From positions 372,001 through 436,000 of the forward strand of contig NZ_LR134510.1 of the NCBI RefSeq assembly GCF_900638385.1: DNA of 64,000 nt, read 5' to 3'. The notes under the pieces were generated by a model that saw only the letters and a program-made list of their open reading frames with translations, searched no databases and was not told the origin of the DNA. A program made the position numbers and the translations under genes. Position 1 is the stretch's first letter. Every line of letters starts with the position of its first letter. The stretch comes from Actinobacillus delphinicola. GTDB lineage: Bacteria; Pseudomonadota; Gammaproteobacteria; Enterobacterales; Pasteurellaceae. Positions 27,440-36,945 of the stretch are shown piece after piece.

Positions 27440-28450
27440 CTATCGTTCCTCTTGTGCATGGATGAGTTCACGCACTAAAGCCGTCGCATAACTTCCTGCG
27501 GGCAGATAAAATTTAAGACGTAAACCTTCTGTTTCAAATTGCCAGGTAAAATCTTCAGGTTTCATTAAAATTGCTCGGCGAGCTGCTTTCATTCTTTCTT
27601 TTTGCATAAGCGCTAAGAAGTCAGCATTTTCTGCAATAATTTCTTGTTCGAATTCACTTCCCTTATTATCACTTTCACCGATAAGTGGCGCAGTAATAAG
27701 TAAGTCACCTTCATTCACTCGTTGTTGTAGCTGTGCTAAATCTTGTGTTTCATCAGCAACAAACCAACTATGCGTACCCGCCAATTGTAGAACATCACCT
27801 AAACAAACTGTCTGTGCTAAACCTTTTTCAATACGTTTTGCCACAATCAGGTTGAAGATATAGCTACGTGCTGCCGAAAGATAGAAACCTTGTTTTTTAC
27901 GATCTTTGACTTTAATTTCACCTTGCGCCCAACGCAACGCTTGTGCCAGGTTGTTATCATCTTGACCGAAACGCTGCTCACCAAAATAATTAGGGAATCC
28001 GTGCGTTTTTATTGCATTTAGACGTGAAACTAATTCTTCCGTTTCTTTTACATCACGCAATAATAATTCAAACTCATTACCTTCCAGGCTACCGACACGT
28101 ATTTTTCGGTTATGGCGTGTTACGGTAAGTATTTCTACGCCATCCAGTTCAAATTGGCTAAAATCAGGTGTAGGTTTTCCTGGCATTTGGAGGCAAAACC
28201 ATTGTTCTGTCACTGCGTGGCGATCTTTTAAGCCCGCATATCCCATATTTTTTACAGAAACTTCAGCAAATTTTGCCAGTTTTTCTCCAACAAAAAGTGT
28301 ATTCGCACCATTTTTACGGACATATAAAGCGACAAATTCACCATCGCCTGACATTTCATAGCCAAGTCTTTCACGTACAATAAAATCTTTATTTTCCGCT
28401 TTTAACCGTCCTGTTTGTTCAGGAACGTCATTTAAATATGTTAATTCCAT
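27440..28450 (-). CDS. truD: tRNA pseudouridine(13) synthase TruD
   Basis: It isomerises U13 of tRNA-Glu. The 336-residue protein carries the catalytic Asp in [15 protein letters not shown] (about residue 76), the NYFGEQRFG motif, and the inserted TRUD domain in the middle. It lies 6 bases downstream of ispF and abuts surE, part of the conserved ftsB-ispD-ispF-truD-surE cluster. Confidence 0.95.
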   Translation of the reverse strand: MELTYLNDVPEQTGRLKAENKDFIVRERLGYEMSGDGEFVALYVRKNGANTLFVGEKLAKFAEVSVKNMGYAGLKDRHAVTEQWFCLQMPGKPTPDFSQFELDGVEILTVTRHNRKIRVGSLEGNEFELLLRDVKETEELVSRLNAIKTHGFPNYFGEQRFGQDDNNLAQALRWAQGEIKVKDRKKQGFYLSAARSYIFNLIVAKRIEKGLAQTVCLGDVLQLAGTHSWFVADETQDLAQLQQRVNEGDLLITAPLIGESDNKGSEFEQEIIAENADFLALMQKERMKAARRAILMKPEDFTWQFETEGLRLKFYLPAGSYATALVRELIHAQEER

Positions 28451-28456
28451 TTATGT

Positions 28457-28936
28457 TTAAATCTCTTTTAATAATAAGGCAACTGCCTCACATGCGATGC
28501 CTTCTCCACGACCTGTAAAACCTAATTTTTCAGTCGTAGTTGCTTTTACATTTACTTGATCGACTTCGCAATTAAGATCATTTGCAATATTAAAGCGCAT
28601 TTCATCAATATAAGGTCGCATTTTTGGTGCTTCAGCAATAATCGTAATATCAACATTGCCAATTTTATAGCCCAAACCTGTTAGCGTTTTAAATGTTTCT
28701 TTTAATAAAGCACGGCTACTAATCCCTTTATATTTATCGTCCGTATCTGGGAAAAGTTTACCAATATCACCTAATGCAGCTGCGCCAATTAATGCGTCAA
28801 TAAGTGCATGTAATGCGACATCACCATCGCTATGGGCAATCAATCCTTTTGAAAATGGAATTTGAACCCCTCCCAATGTGACAAATGTACCTTCACCAAA
28901 TTTATGTACATCGAAACCGTGACCAATTCTAAACAT
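28457..28936 (-). CDS. ispF: 2-C-methyl-D-erythritol 2,4-cyclodiphosphate synthase
   Basis: IspF makes the cyclic diphosphate in the non-mevalonate isoprenoid pathway. The 159-residue protein begins [12 protein letters not shown], with the zinc ligands Asp8 and His10, followed by [29 protein letters not shown] and the C-terminal [16 protein letters not shown] segment. Standard family length. It starts 2 bases after the ispD stop, and the two catalyse nearby steps. Confidence 0.97.
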   Translation of the reverse strand: MFRIGHGFDVHKFGEGTFVTLGGVQIPFSKGLIAHSDGDVALHALIDALIGAAALGDIGKLFPDTDDKYKGISSRALLKETFKTLTGLGYKIGNVDITIIAEAPKMRPYIDEMRFNIANDLNCEVDQVNVKATTTEKLGFTGRGEGIACEAVALLLKEI

Positions 28937-28938
28937 GA

Positions 28939-29649
28939 TTATTTCTCCTGTTGTTGAGAAAGATAAAACTCAGCTAATTCCAAATCTTCTGGATAAGTGA
29001 TTTTCAGATTTGTTTTGCTACCCTCTACAAGTTCGGGATTAAACCCAGCTAATTCCATTGCACTTGCTTCGTCAGTAATATTTTTTCCTTCATGTAAGGC
29101 TTGTTCTAACGCCGTGGTCAATGTAGATGCAGGAAAAAATTGCGGTGTTTGTGCTTGCCATAACCCTTGGCGATCAACAGTCTCAGAAATTGCATAATTT
29201 TCTCCGATTTTTGTGGCGTGTTGTCTTTTTAATGTATCCACAACAGGGACGGCTAGAATAGCACCTTGTTCGTTTTCAATTGCTAATAATCGCAAAATGT
29301 CAGCCCAACGAACACAAGGGCGAGCTGCGTCGTGTACTAATACCCATTTATTCTCTGGATTATCAATCGCTTTTAAGCCATTAAGTACGCTTTCAGCACG
29401 GGTTTCACCACCAATTACCCACTGAATTTTAGGATGAAAAAAACAGCCCAAGCCTTTTATATTTTCATCATCTGAAGCAACGGCGATAATCACTTTACCA
29501 ATTTCTGGTTTATCTAAAAAAACTTCGATACTGCGTTCTAAAATTGTTTTCCCATTTAATTGCAAATATTGTTTTGCTATGCCTTTTCCCATACGAGCGC
29601 CAACGCCTGCAGCTGGGATTAAAGCAATAATTTCTTTATTATTTTTCAT
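28939..29649 (-). CDS. ispD: 2-C-methyl-D-erythritol 4-phosphate cytidylyltransferase
   Basis: IspD adds CMP to methylerythritol phosphate. The 236-residue protein shows the nucleotidyltransferase signature [29 protein letters not shown] near the start, [11 protein letters not shown] in the middle, and TDEASAMEL near the end. It starts 2 bases after the ftsB stop and is followed by ispF. Confidence 0.97.
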   Translation of the reverse strand: MKNNKEIIALIPAAGVGARMGKGIAKQYLQLNGKTILERSIEVFLDKPEIGKVIIAVASDDENIKGLGCFFHPKIQWVIGGETRAESVLNGLKAIDNPENKWVLVHDAARPCVRWADILRLLAIENEQGAILAVPVVDTLKRQHATKIGENYAISETVDRQGLWQAQTPQFFPASTLTTALEQALHEGKNITDEASAMELAGFNPELVEGSKTNLKITYPEDLELAEFYLSQQQEK

Positions 29650-29651
29650 CT

Positions 29652-29930
29652 TTATGATTTATCTTTTACGATACGATAGAACGTTTCATCAGGCTTGACC
29701 ATGCCATAATCTTCTCGAGCTTGCTCTTCTATGGCATCCGTGCCTTCTTTTAAGTCACGAATTTGTGCAAACATTTGATTATTGCGTGCCGTTTTTTTTG
29801 CATTTTCTTGTTTTAATTGCACCACTTCCTGCTGGTAATGGCGATAATCAGTGAAGCCATTTTTTCCCCACCAAAATTCATACTGAAAGTAGGCTAATAA
29901 GCCAAGTAGAATAATAATTAATACACGCAT
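29652..29930 (-). CDS. ftsB: Cell division protein FtsB
   Basis: FtsB is a bitopic divisome protein that forms the FtsQBL complex. The product (92 residues) has a single N-terminal membrane helix (VLIIILLGLLAYFQYEFWWG) and a periplasmic coiled coil (QQEVVQLKQENAKKTARNNQMFAQIRDL). The frame is open 20 codons further upstream, but that part overlaps the prfC terminator; AGGA six bases before 29930 and the family length support this start. Confidence 0.95.
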   Translation of the reverse strand: MRVLIIILLGLLAYFQYEFWWGKNGFTDYRHYQQEVVQLKQENAKKTARNNQMFAQIRDLKEGTDAIEEQAREDYGMVKPDETFYRIVKDKS

Positions 29931-29975
29931 GCAAAATCCTGATTTTATTCCTATCAAATGGAGGTATTCTAGCAT

Positions 29976-30008
29976 AAAAAAATACGGCAAAAAATTTACC
30001 GTATTTTA
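29976..30008 (-). terminator. Terminator of prfC
   Basis: Stem AATACGG / CCGTATT extended by A/T pairs, followed on the minus strand by TTTTTTTATG. It separates prfC from the ftsB unit. Confidence 0.8.
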
Positions 30009-30020
30009 TTTGAACTATAA

Positions 30021-31601
30021 TTAGTGTTCACGAGTTTTAAAGAATACTACGTCTGGGTAACGTTCTTGTGTAAGGTTTAAATTTACCATTGTCGGTGCGA
30101 TATAAGTAAGATTATCGCCACCATCAAGTGCAAGATGTTGTTCATTTTTTCGTTTAAATTCTTCTAATTTCTTCGCATCACTACAATCCACCCAACGAGC
30201 TGTTGCTACGTTTACAGGTTCATAAATAGCTTCAACGTTATATTCTGATTTTAAACGTGCTACAACGACATCAAACTGAAGTACACCCACCGCACCCACG
30301 ATTAAATCGTTATTGATAAGTGGACGGAAAACTTGTACCGCACCTTCTTCTGAAAGTTGTACAAGCCCTTTCAGTAATTGTTTTTGTTTAAGCGGATCAC
30401 GTAAACGAATACGGCGGAAAAGTTCTGGGGCAAAGTTTGGAATACCCGTAAATTTCAACATTTCACCTTGCGTAAAAGTATCCCCAATCTGGATGGTACC
30501 GTGATTGTGTAAACCGATGATATCCCCTGCATACGCTTCATCAGCATGACTACGATCGCCTGCCATGAAAGTTAACGCATCAGAGATAACCACATCTTTA
30601 CCAATGCGAACATGTTTAAGTTTCATGCCTTTTTCGTATTTACCTGATACTAAACGCATAAAAGCAACGCGGTCACGATGTTTTGGATCCATATTTGCTT
30701 GAATTTTAAATACAAATCCTGTGAGTTTTTCTTCGCTTGGCTCAACTAAACGTGTATCCGCTTGGCGTGCTTGTGGTGCTGGTGCCCATGCGGTTAAACC
30801 ATCTAGGAAATGATCAACACCGAAGTTACCAAGCGCAGTACCAAAGAATACTGGCGTTAATTCACCTTGTAAGAATAATTCTTCATCAAACTCGTTACTT
30901 GCACCTTTTACTAATTCTAACTCATCACGTAATTGACTAGCTAAGTCTTCTCCTACTGCTGCATCAAGTTCTGGATTGTCTAATCCTTTGATAACTCGGA
31001 CTTCTTGAATACAATGTCCTTGTCCAGTTTGGTAAAGATAAGTTTCATCCTTATAAAGATGGTAAACCCCTTTAAATAGTTTTCCACAGCCAATTGGCCA
31101 AGTAATCGGCGCACAGTGAATTTTCAATACGTCTTCCACTTCATCCAATAATTCCATTGGATCACGAATATCACGGTCAAGTTTATTCATAAAAGTAAGA
31201 ATAGGCGTATCACGAAGACGGGTAACTTCCATTAACTTAATGGTTCGCTCTTCAACCCCTTTCGCACTATCAATAACCATCAATGCGCTATCTACGGCGG
31301 TCAATGTACGGTAAGTATCCTCAGAGAAGTCCTCATGCCCTGGAGTATCTAAAAGATTTACTAGGCAATCGCCATAAGGGAATTGCATCACGGATGTGGT
31401 AATGGAAATTCCACGTTCTTTTTCCATTTCCATCCAGTCAGATTTCGCATGTTGTTGCGAACCTTTTCCTTTTACCGAACCTGCTTTTTGAATTGCTTGT
31501 CCGTACAACAATACTTTTTCAGTAATGGTGGTTTTACCCGCATCGGGGTGAGAGATAATCGCAAAGGTGCGACGTTTATTAACTTGTTGAGGATATGTCA
31601 T
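30021..31601 (-). CDS. prfC: Peptide chain release factor 3
   Basis: RF3 is a translational GTPase that removes RF1/RF2 from the ribosome after termination. The 526-residue protein has G1 SHPDAGKTT, the [12 protein letters not shown] switch I region, G3 [16 protein letters not shown], and NKLDRD (G4). It is unlike EF-G in the middle region and matches RF3 along the whole length. Single-gene unit followed by a terminator. Confidence 0.97.
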   Translation of the reverse strand: MTYPQQVNKRRTFAIISHPDAGKTTITEKVLLYGQAIQKAGSVKGKGSQQHAKSDWMEMEKERGISITTSVMQFPYGDCLVNLLDTPGHEDFSEDTYRTLTAVDSALMVIDSAKGVEERTIKLMEVTRLRDTPILTFMNKLDRDIRDPMELLDEVEDVLKIHCAPITWPIGCGKLFKGVYHLYKDETYLYQTGQGHCIQEVRVIKGLDNPELDAAVGEDLASQLRDELELVKGASNEFDEELFLQGELTPVFFGTALGNFGVDHFLDGLTAWAPAPQARQADTRLVEPSEEKLTGFVFKIQANMDPKHRDRVAFMRLVSGKYEKGMKLKHVRIGKDVVISDALTFMAGDRSHADEAYAGDIIGLHNHGTIQIGDTFTQGEMLKFTGIPNFAPELFRRIRLRDPLKQKQLLKGLVQLSEEGAVQVFRPLINNDLIVGAVGVLQFDVVVARLKSEYNVEAIYEPVNVATARWVDCSDAKKLEEFKRKNEQHLALDGGDNLTYIAPTMVNLNLTQERYPDVVFFKTREH

Positions 31602-31708
31602 AATTGTTTATTTGATTAAACTGATTCTAATTAAAAATAGCAGTTATTTTGCGTTATTTTGATGATTTTTTCAATTTAAAAGCGCCTAAATCTCCATTAT
31701 TCCTAAAT

Positions 31709-31744
31709 AAATAAGCGGGATTACTCATCATAACCCCACTTATT
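31709..31744 (-). terminator. Weak candidate terminator of the SMP-family gene
   Basis: AATAAGCGGGATT and AACCCCACTTATT pair at 11 of 13 positions around a short loop, 19 bases beyond the stop. The minus-strand tail is not U-rich, so this is a low-confidence call. Confidence 0.35.
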
Positions 31745-31762
31745 TGACGTTGTATCACTACG

Positions 31763-32323
31763 TTATTTCATGCTCATAAACCAATGTTTACATAATCGAT
31801 AAAGCCCGATACCAAATGCACAACCAAGTAAAAATAAAATGATTTGCAAGGCATAAAAACGCAAAAAGACTCTATCCATTTGTTTTTTCTTCGCTTTCTC
31901 TAAAGTGATTTTTTGAATTTCCAAAAAACCTTGAACAGCGTGATCCGAATAGATCGTCGTCACCTCTTTTTGTAAAATCTGCGGGGCATCTGCCTGTTCT
32001 GTGGATCTATTTGCTTCGGTTAGTAAATTACCGTTATCACTGTATAATTTAGCATTCACTATATAAGGTTCTTGAACAAGTTCCACCAATTGCTGATGCA
32101 ATACCTGTGTACTTGCTCCCTGTTTAATCATAAAACCAAGTAGCTCATCTTCTTTTGCTAAATATTTTTGTAAAAAATAGGAAAACTCATTACGTTCAAA
32201 TTCTAGAGAATGATTTTCCAATGATTTCACACCATAAAAAATTACAACACAGGTACAAAAACAAATAAAAGCAATAAGGAAAAAGAATCCTGTATGAATT
32301 AATTTAGTTCGCGTAGTCTGCAA
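31763..32323 (-). CDS. SMP/AhpA-family (YtjB-like) membrane protein
   Basis: The 186-residue protein has a membrane helix near residues 11-31, a periplasmic domain with the pattern VNAKLYSDNGNLLTEANRS, and a second helix near the C-terminus (FYALQIILFLLGCAFGIGLYRL). This layout and the D..G.L motif match the SMP family (E. coli YtjB; AhpA in Pasteurellaceae). The function is unclear; a role in haemolysin expression was proposed for some members. It is divergent from yajQ. Confidence 0.65.
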   Translation of the reverse strand: MQTTRTKLIHTGFFFLIAFICFCTCVVIFYGVKSLENHSLEFERNEFSYFLQKYLAKEDELLGFMIKQGASTQVLHQQLVELVQEPYIVNAKLYSDNGNLLTEANRSTEQADAPQILQKEVTTIYSDHAVQGFLEIQKITLEKAKKKQMDRVFLRFYALQIILFLLGCAFGIGLYRLCKHWFMSMK

Positions 32324-32566
32324 TTCTATCCTCTCTCTATTTACATTCGTTTACTTAATTTATCTTTAAATTACAAAAAGTTAGTTAATTTTACGTCAAT
32401 TTTTCTTAAACTTTCTTCATAGTGTAACAGAAAATATCTTTCTTTTCAGATTCACATTTTAATCAATAAGGATTATTCTAGTCGGATACATAATTTTTAT
32501 ATCCATTGAAGTATGCTAGACTCTCAAGCCAAGTTATAGGTTTAAATACAATATTAAGGAAAAATT

Positions 32567-33058
32567 ATGCCATCTTTTGACATTGTTTCAGAAATCACAC
32601 TTCATGAAGTGCGTAATGCCGTAGAAAATGCCAATCGTGTATTAAGTACTCGCTATGATTTTCGTGGCGTAGAAGCGAGCATTGAGTTAAACGAAAAAAA
32701 TGAAACTATCACTATCAGCACAGAATCTGATTTCCAATTAGAACAATTACTTGATATGTTAATCAATGCCTGTGTTAAACGTGATATTCAACGCAATTCT
32801 CTTGATATTCCTGAAGAACCAGAACGTAATGGTAAATCTTACAGTAAGACCATTAAACTTAAACAAGGAATCGAAAAAGACGTTGCAAAACAAATTATTA
32901 AACTCATTAAAGATAATAAATTAAAAGTTCAACCGCAAATTCAGGGAGAACAAGTTCGAGTAACGGGTAAATCTCGTGATGATCTACAAGCGGCGATCCA
33001 ACTTGTTAAAACTGCGGATTTTGAACAACCATTCCAATTTACTAATTTCCGAGATTAA
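32567..33058 (+). CDS. yajQ: Nucleotide-binding protein YajQ
   Basis: YajQ proteins are small two-domain ferredoxin-like-fold proteins; some bind cyclic-di-GMP. The 163-residue product begins with the family hallmark [24 protein letters not shown] and contains [13 protein letters not shown] and [32 protein letters not shown] precedes the start by 6 bases. It is a single-gene unit with its own terminator. Confidence 0.95.
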   Translation: MPSFDIVSEITLHEVRNAVENANRVLSTRYDFRGVEASIELNEKNETITISTESDFQLEQLLDMLINACVKRDIQRNSLDIPEEPERNGKSYSKTIKLKQGIEKDVAKQIIKLIKDNKLKVQPQIQGEQVRVTGKSRDDLQAAIQLVKTADFEQPFQFTNFRD

Positions 33059-33064
33059 AAATTT

Positions 33065-33103
33065 AAAAAGCGTCTTCTTGTTTTATATGAGAAGGCGTTT
33101 TTT
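33065..33103 (+). terminator. Terminator of yajQ
   Basis: AAAAGCGTCTTCT pairs with AGAAGGCGTTTT (including G-U pairs), followed by TTTTATT. Confidence 0.85.
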
Positions 33104-33261
33104 ATTATCGCAAAATATATTTACTTTCGGGCTGTTATTTTTTTCACTTTGTGACCAATCTCGCAAATTGAATTAAATAGATAAGTTAGATGTGTTTTGA
33201 CAAATTACAATTTATGTAGCTAAACATGTATTTCATTTAATTTACAGATAAGGAGAAATTT

Positions 33262-33713
33262 ATGAAATCTTTTAAACCACTACTTACAGCTATCTTTGCA
33301 GGTTCTGTACTTTTTGCGACTTCAAATGCAATGGCAGCACACCACTCAGATAAATCGAAAGTAGAAAGTGTAAAAACTCACATGACTCAAAAAACATCTC
33401 ATAAAGAGATGAAACACAAAAAACTTGAAGTGAAAAAAACAATGGATGAAGAAAAATCCACTGTTAAGAAACAAGAAAATAAGGCTAAAAAAACTGAAAA
33501 AGCCTCTCAAAAGTTGCTAAAGAAGTCAATATCAACACTGCATCAGCAGCAGAACTTCAAGCAGCTTTAGTTGGCATCGGTGAAAAGAAAGCACAAGCTA
33601 TCGTTGAATACCGTAAAGAACACGGTAAATTCACCAAAGCAGAACAATTAATGGATGTTAAAGGTATCGGCGAAAGTATTTTTGCAAAAAATAAATCACA
33701 CATTGATTTATAA
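33262..33713 (+). pseudogene. ComEA/ComE1-type helix-hairpin-helix protein gene with a frameshift
   Basis: The first frame (33262-33570) codes for a signal peptide (MKSFKPLLTAIFAGSVLFATSNAMA) and a Lys-rich linker, then runs into unrelated residues. The HhH domain is in another frame from about 33513 to 33713: VNINTASAAELQAALVGIGEKKAQAIVEYR, then MDVKGIGESIF. Adding one A to the run of four at 33509-33512 restores a 150-residue protein. ComEA-type proteins bind incoming DNA in the periplasm; H. influenzae ComE1 is a close match in plan. The break could be a real mutation, an assembly error in a homopolymer, or a slippage site. Confidence 0.85.
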
Positions 33714-33741
33714 TTTTTCAAACCGTTAAGAAATTCAATAG

Positions 33742-33775
33742 AGCGTTTATCAAATATTGATAAGCGCTTTTTTAT
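33742..33775 (+). terminator. Terminator of the ComEA-type gene
   Basis: AGCGTTTATCAA / TTGATAAGCGCT stem with one G-U pair and a short loop, followed by TTTTTTAT. Confidence 0.88.
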
Positions 33776-33824
33776 ATTTGTTGCTATAATTTTTGCAAAC
33801 TAACAATAGTCTAATTGAGGAATT

Positions 33825-34427
33825 ATGAAACAGAAAATTGTTCTTGCTACAAGCAATAAAGGTAAAGTAAAAGAAATGGCCGATGTCTTAGCAGACTTTG
33901 GTTTTGAAGTGGTTGCTCAATCTGAACTCGGTATTGAAAGCCCTGAAGAAACAGGATTAACCTTTGTTGAAAATGCACTTTTAAAAGCCCGCTATGCGAG
34001 CGAAAAATCAGGATTACCAGCCATTGCGGATGATAGCGGTCTTGTCGTAAAAGCACTAAATAATGCACCAGGCTTATATTCTGCACGTTATGCTGGCGTA
34101 GATGATGAAGATCCTGGTTTTCATAACCGTAAAAAACTTTTAGCAGAAATGGCAAACGTGCCTAAAAATGAACGTGAAGCAAAATTTGTAAGCTGTATCG
34201 TTATGTTGCAAACCCCAACCGATCCTTCACCGATTATTGCTGAAGGCGAGTGTTATGGCGAAATTACTTTTGAAGAAAAAGGCGAAAATGGTTTTGGATA
34301 CGATAGCCTCTTTTTCTCACCTGAAAAAAATTGTACCTTTGCTGAATTAGAACCAACTGAGAAAAAACAAATTTCTCATCGTGCGAATGCATTAAAAATT
34401 CTTAAACAAAAACTTAAAGTTGCCTAA
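33825..34427 (+). CDS. rdgB: XTP/dITP diphosphatase RdgB
   Basis: RdgB removes non-canonical purine nucleotides (dITP, XTP) from the pool. The 200-residue HAM1-family protein has [13 protein letters not shown] at the N-terminus, [38 protein letters not shown] and GFGYDSLFF, and ends with SHRANAL. Length is typical. A single-gene unit. Confidence 0.96.
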   Translation: MKQKIVLATSNKGKVKEMADVLADFGFEVVAQSELGIESPEETGLTFVENALLKARYASEKSGLPAIADDSGLVVKALNNAPGLYSARYAGVDDEDPGFHNRKKLLAEMANVPKNEREAKFVSCIVMLQTPTDPSPIIAEGECYGEITFEEKGENGFGYDSLFFSPEKNCTFAELEPTEKKQISHRANALKILKQKLKVA

Positions 34428-34443
34428 TTTTTTAGATAAATCA

Positions 34444-34473
34444 CATAAATTTTTCCGAATAAAGGGGCGTAAT
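34444..34473 (-). repeat. Copy of the dispersed 30-bp element, reverse
   Basis: The reverse complement reads ATTACGCCCCTTTATTCG then GAAAAATTTATG. It lies between the rdgB stop and the bipA promoter. Confidence 0.85.
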
Positions 34474-34488
34474 TGGCGGACAATTTTC

Positions 34489-34578
34489 TAGCCAGTTTTT
34501 ATAAAACACGTTATAATTTTATCCTTTATCCTTCGATGGCATTTACGCATTCAAAGTCTTAATCTAAATGCCATCGAA
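34489..34578 (+). promoter_or_regulatory. bipA promoter and leader hairpin
   Basis: TAGCCA (34489-34494), a 17-base spacer and a perfect TATAAT (34512-34517) form a good promoter. Right after the inferred start (about 34524) a perfect 13-base inverted repeat TTCGATGGCATTT (34532-34544) / AAATGCCATCGAA (34566-34578) can fold with a 21-base loop in the untranslated leader, 29 bases before the ATG. Confidence 0.7.
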
Positions 34579-34607
34579 TTTCATTCTTTCAGAAAAAGAC
34601 AAATCAA

Positions 34608-36449
34608 ATGACACAAACAATTGATACATCAAAATTGCGTAATATTGCGATTATTGCGCACGTTGACCATGGGAAAACAACCCTGGTGGACAAACTTTTA
34701 CAACAATCAGGCACCCTTGGCGAATCTCGTGGTGATGTTGATGAACGTGTAATGGATTCAAACGCACTTGAAAAAGAACGTGGTATTACTATCCTTGCAA
34801 AAAATACTGCGATTAACTGGAATGACTACCGTATTAATATCGTAGATACTCCGGGACACGCGGACTTCGGTGGTGAAGTAGAACGTGTTCTTTCTATGGT
34901 TGATAGTGTACTTTTAGTTGTGGATGCGTTTGATGGTCCTATGCCACAAACTCGTTTCGTAACTCAAAAAGCATTTGCGCACGGTTTAAAACCAATCGTT
35001 GTTATCAATAAAGTTGACCGTCCAGGTTCTCGTCCTGACTGGGTTGTAGATCAAGTATTCGATCTTTTCGTAAACCTTGGTGCAACTGATGAACAATTAG
35101 ACTTCCCCATCATCTATGCTTCTGCATTAAATGGTATTGCTGGTTTAGATCACGAAGATATGGCGGAAGATATGACTCCGTTATTCGAAGCTATCGTGGA
35201 AAAAGTATCTCCACCAGATGTTCAATTAGATGAACCATTCCAAATGCAAATTTCACAACTTGACTATAACAACTATGTAGGTGTTATTGGTATTGGTCGT
35301 ATCAAACGCGGTAGCGTTAAACCGAACCAAGCTGTGACAATTATTGACGCAGAAGGTAAAACTCGTAACGGTCGCGTTGGTCAAGTATTAGGTCATCTTG
35401 GTTTACAACGTTATGAAGAAGACGAAGCAACTGCGGGTGATATCATCGCAATTACTGGTCTTGGTGAACTTAATATTTCTGATACCGTTTGTGATGTAAA
35501 TGCAGTAGAAGCACTTCCAGCACTTACTGTTGATGAACCAACTGTAACGATGTATTTCTGCGTAAATACTTCTCCATTCTGTGGTCAAGAAGGTAAATAC
35601 GTAACTTCTCGTCAAATTCTTGAACGTTTGAAAAAAGAATTAGTTCACAACGTAGCATTACGCGTTGAAGAAACAGAAGATCCAGATGCATTCCGTGTTT
35701 CTGGTCGTGGTGAATTACACTTATCTGTTTTAATCGAAAATATGCGTCGTGAAGGCTATGAATTAGCAGTATCACGTCCAAAAGTAATTTTCCGTGAAAT
35801 TGATGGTCGTAAACAAGAACCATTTGAACAAGTTACTATCGATATCGAAGAACAACACCAAGGTGCCGTAATGGAAGCATTAGGTATCCGTAAAGGTGAA
35901 GTAAAAGATATGGTTCCAGATGGTAAAGGTCGTACACGTTTAGAATACGTTATCCCAAGCCGTGGTTTAATCGGTTTCCGTAACGAATTTATGACTATGA
36001 CTTCTGGTACTGGCTTATTATATTCAAGCTTCAGCCACTACGATGACGTTCGCCCAGGCGAAATCGGTCAACGTAAAAATGGTGTATTGATCTCTAATGC
36101 AACAGGTAAAGCACTTGCATACGCATTATGGGGCTTACAAGAACGTGGTAAATTAATGATCGATCACGGTACTGAGGTTTACGAAGGTCAAATTATCGGT
36201 ATCCACAGCCGTACTAACGACTTAACCGTTAATGCGCTTCAAGGTAAAAAATTAACCAATATGCGTGCATCTGGTAAAGATGATGCGATTGCGTTAACTA
36301 CCCCAATCCACTTTACCCTTGAACAAGCATTAGAATTTATCGATGATGACGAATTAGTAGAAGTTACACCAAACTCTATCCGTATTCGTAAAAAATTCTT
36401 AACTGAATTAGATCGTCGCCGTGCAATGCGTAATAGCGCAACTGCATAA
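34608..36449 (+). CDS. typA: Ribosome-associated GTPase BipA (TypA)
   Basis: BipA is a translational GTPase that helps 50S assembly, especially in the cold and under stress. The 613-residue protein has [15 protein letters not shown] (G1), [25 protein letters not shown] (G3), [10 protein letters not shown] (G4), EF-G-like domains II, III and V, and the BipA-specific C-terminal domain ending in [11 protein letters not shown]. Frequent optimal codons indicate high expression. The ribosome site before the ATG is weak, and the leader carries a strong hairpin. Confidence 0.97.
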   Translation: MTQTIDTSKLRNIAIIAHVDHGKTTLVDKLLQQSGTLGESRGDVDERVMDSNALEKERGITILAKNTAINWNDYRINIVDTPGHADFGGEVERVLSMVDSVLLVVDAFDGPMPQTRFVTQKAFAHGLKPIVVINKVDRPGSRPDWVVDQVFDLFVNLGATDEQLDFPIIYASALNGIAGLDHEDMAEDMTPLFEAIVEKVSPPDVQLDEPFQMQISQLDYNNYVGVIGIGRIKRGSVKPNQAVTIIDAEGKTRNGRVGQVLGHLGLQRYEEDEATAGDIIAITGLGELNISDTVCDVNAVEALPALTVDEPTVTMYFCVNTSPFCGQEGKYVTSRQILERLKKELVHNVALRVEETEDPDAFRVSGRGELHLSVLIENMRREGYELAVSRPKVIFREIDGRKQEPFEQVTIDIEEQHQGAVMEALGIRKGEVKDMVPDGKGRTRLEYVIPSRGLIGFRNEFMTMTSGTGLLYSSFSHYDDVRPGEIGQRKNGVLISNATGKALAYALWGLQERGKLMIDHGTEVYEGQIIGIHSRTNDLTVNALQGKKLTNMRASGKDDAIALTTPIHFTLEQALEFIDDDELVEVTPNSIRIRKKFLTELDRRRAMRNSATA

Positions 36450-36461
36450 TTTATACTGATA

Positions 36462-36493
36462 AGAATCCCCTCTTTTTGAGGGGATTTTTTTAT
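36462..36493 (+). terminator. Terminator of bipA
   Basis: AATCCCCTC / GAGGGGATT stem with a five-T loop, followed by TTTTTTATTC. Confidence 0.93.
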
Positions 36494-36645
36494 TCTCTTT
36501 CCTATCCTATTTATTTTATTTATATAATGCACTAAAATTAATCAAAACTTACTGAAAATTGCCTTTTTTATTTTTTTACGAGAGAGATATAAAATGTCCA
36601 ACAACTGTTTTTATACATTTCTCTATTTATATGGGGTCATTAATC

Positions 36646-36945
36646 ATGTCACTCCCGTTAAGTAAGAAACAAACTTTTTTACCTCTCTCTAGAAAAAACA
36701 TCACCATTCAACTTAGAATTATAAGCTACGTAATTTCATTTCTAATTCCTCTGATAATAATTAGCGAATTACTTGTCACAACAATAACTTATAATTCTCA
36801 ATTTCAGTTAACTCTCCACATAATTTATCTGAGTATTACTATATTTATTGGGCATACTACGATCATAAAAACACCTCATAAATATTTTATTTTCAACCTC
36901 TATAACTATCTTAGTTATCTGAATAAGGGTACAGTTTTAATATGA
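36646..36945 (+). CDS. Small hypothetical membrane protein coupled to the methyltransferase
   Basis: A 99-residue frame from MSLPLSKKQTF with two hydrophobic segments (YVISFLIPLIIISELLVTT and LHIIYLSITIFIG). Its stop TGA overlaps the ATG of the next gene in ATGA, which suggests translational coupling and supports the frame being real. The frame is open back to 36559, but the MSLPLSKK start after GGGG looks more natural. I recognise no family. Very AT-rich and without strong codon bias, so a chance frame cannot be excluded. Confidence 0.5.
   Translation: MSLPLSKKQTFLPLSRKNITIQLRIISYVISFLIPLIIISELLVTTITYNSQFQLTLHIIYLSITIFIGHTTIIKTPHKYFIFNLYNYLSYLNKGTVLI

Noticed and set aside
36559-36645. Longer start of the small membrane ORF at 36559
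   Set aside because: No ribosome site and no recognisable extension; the internal start is preferred, with low certainty.
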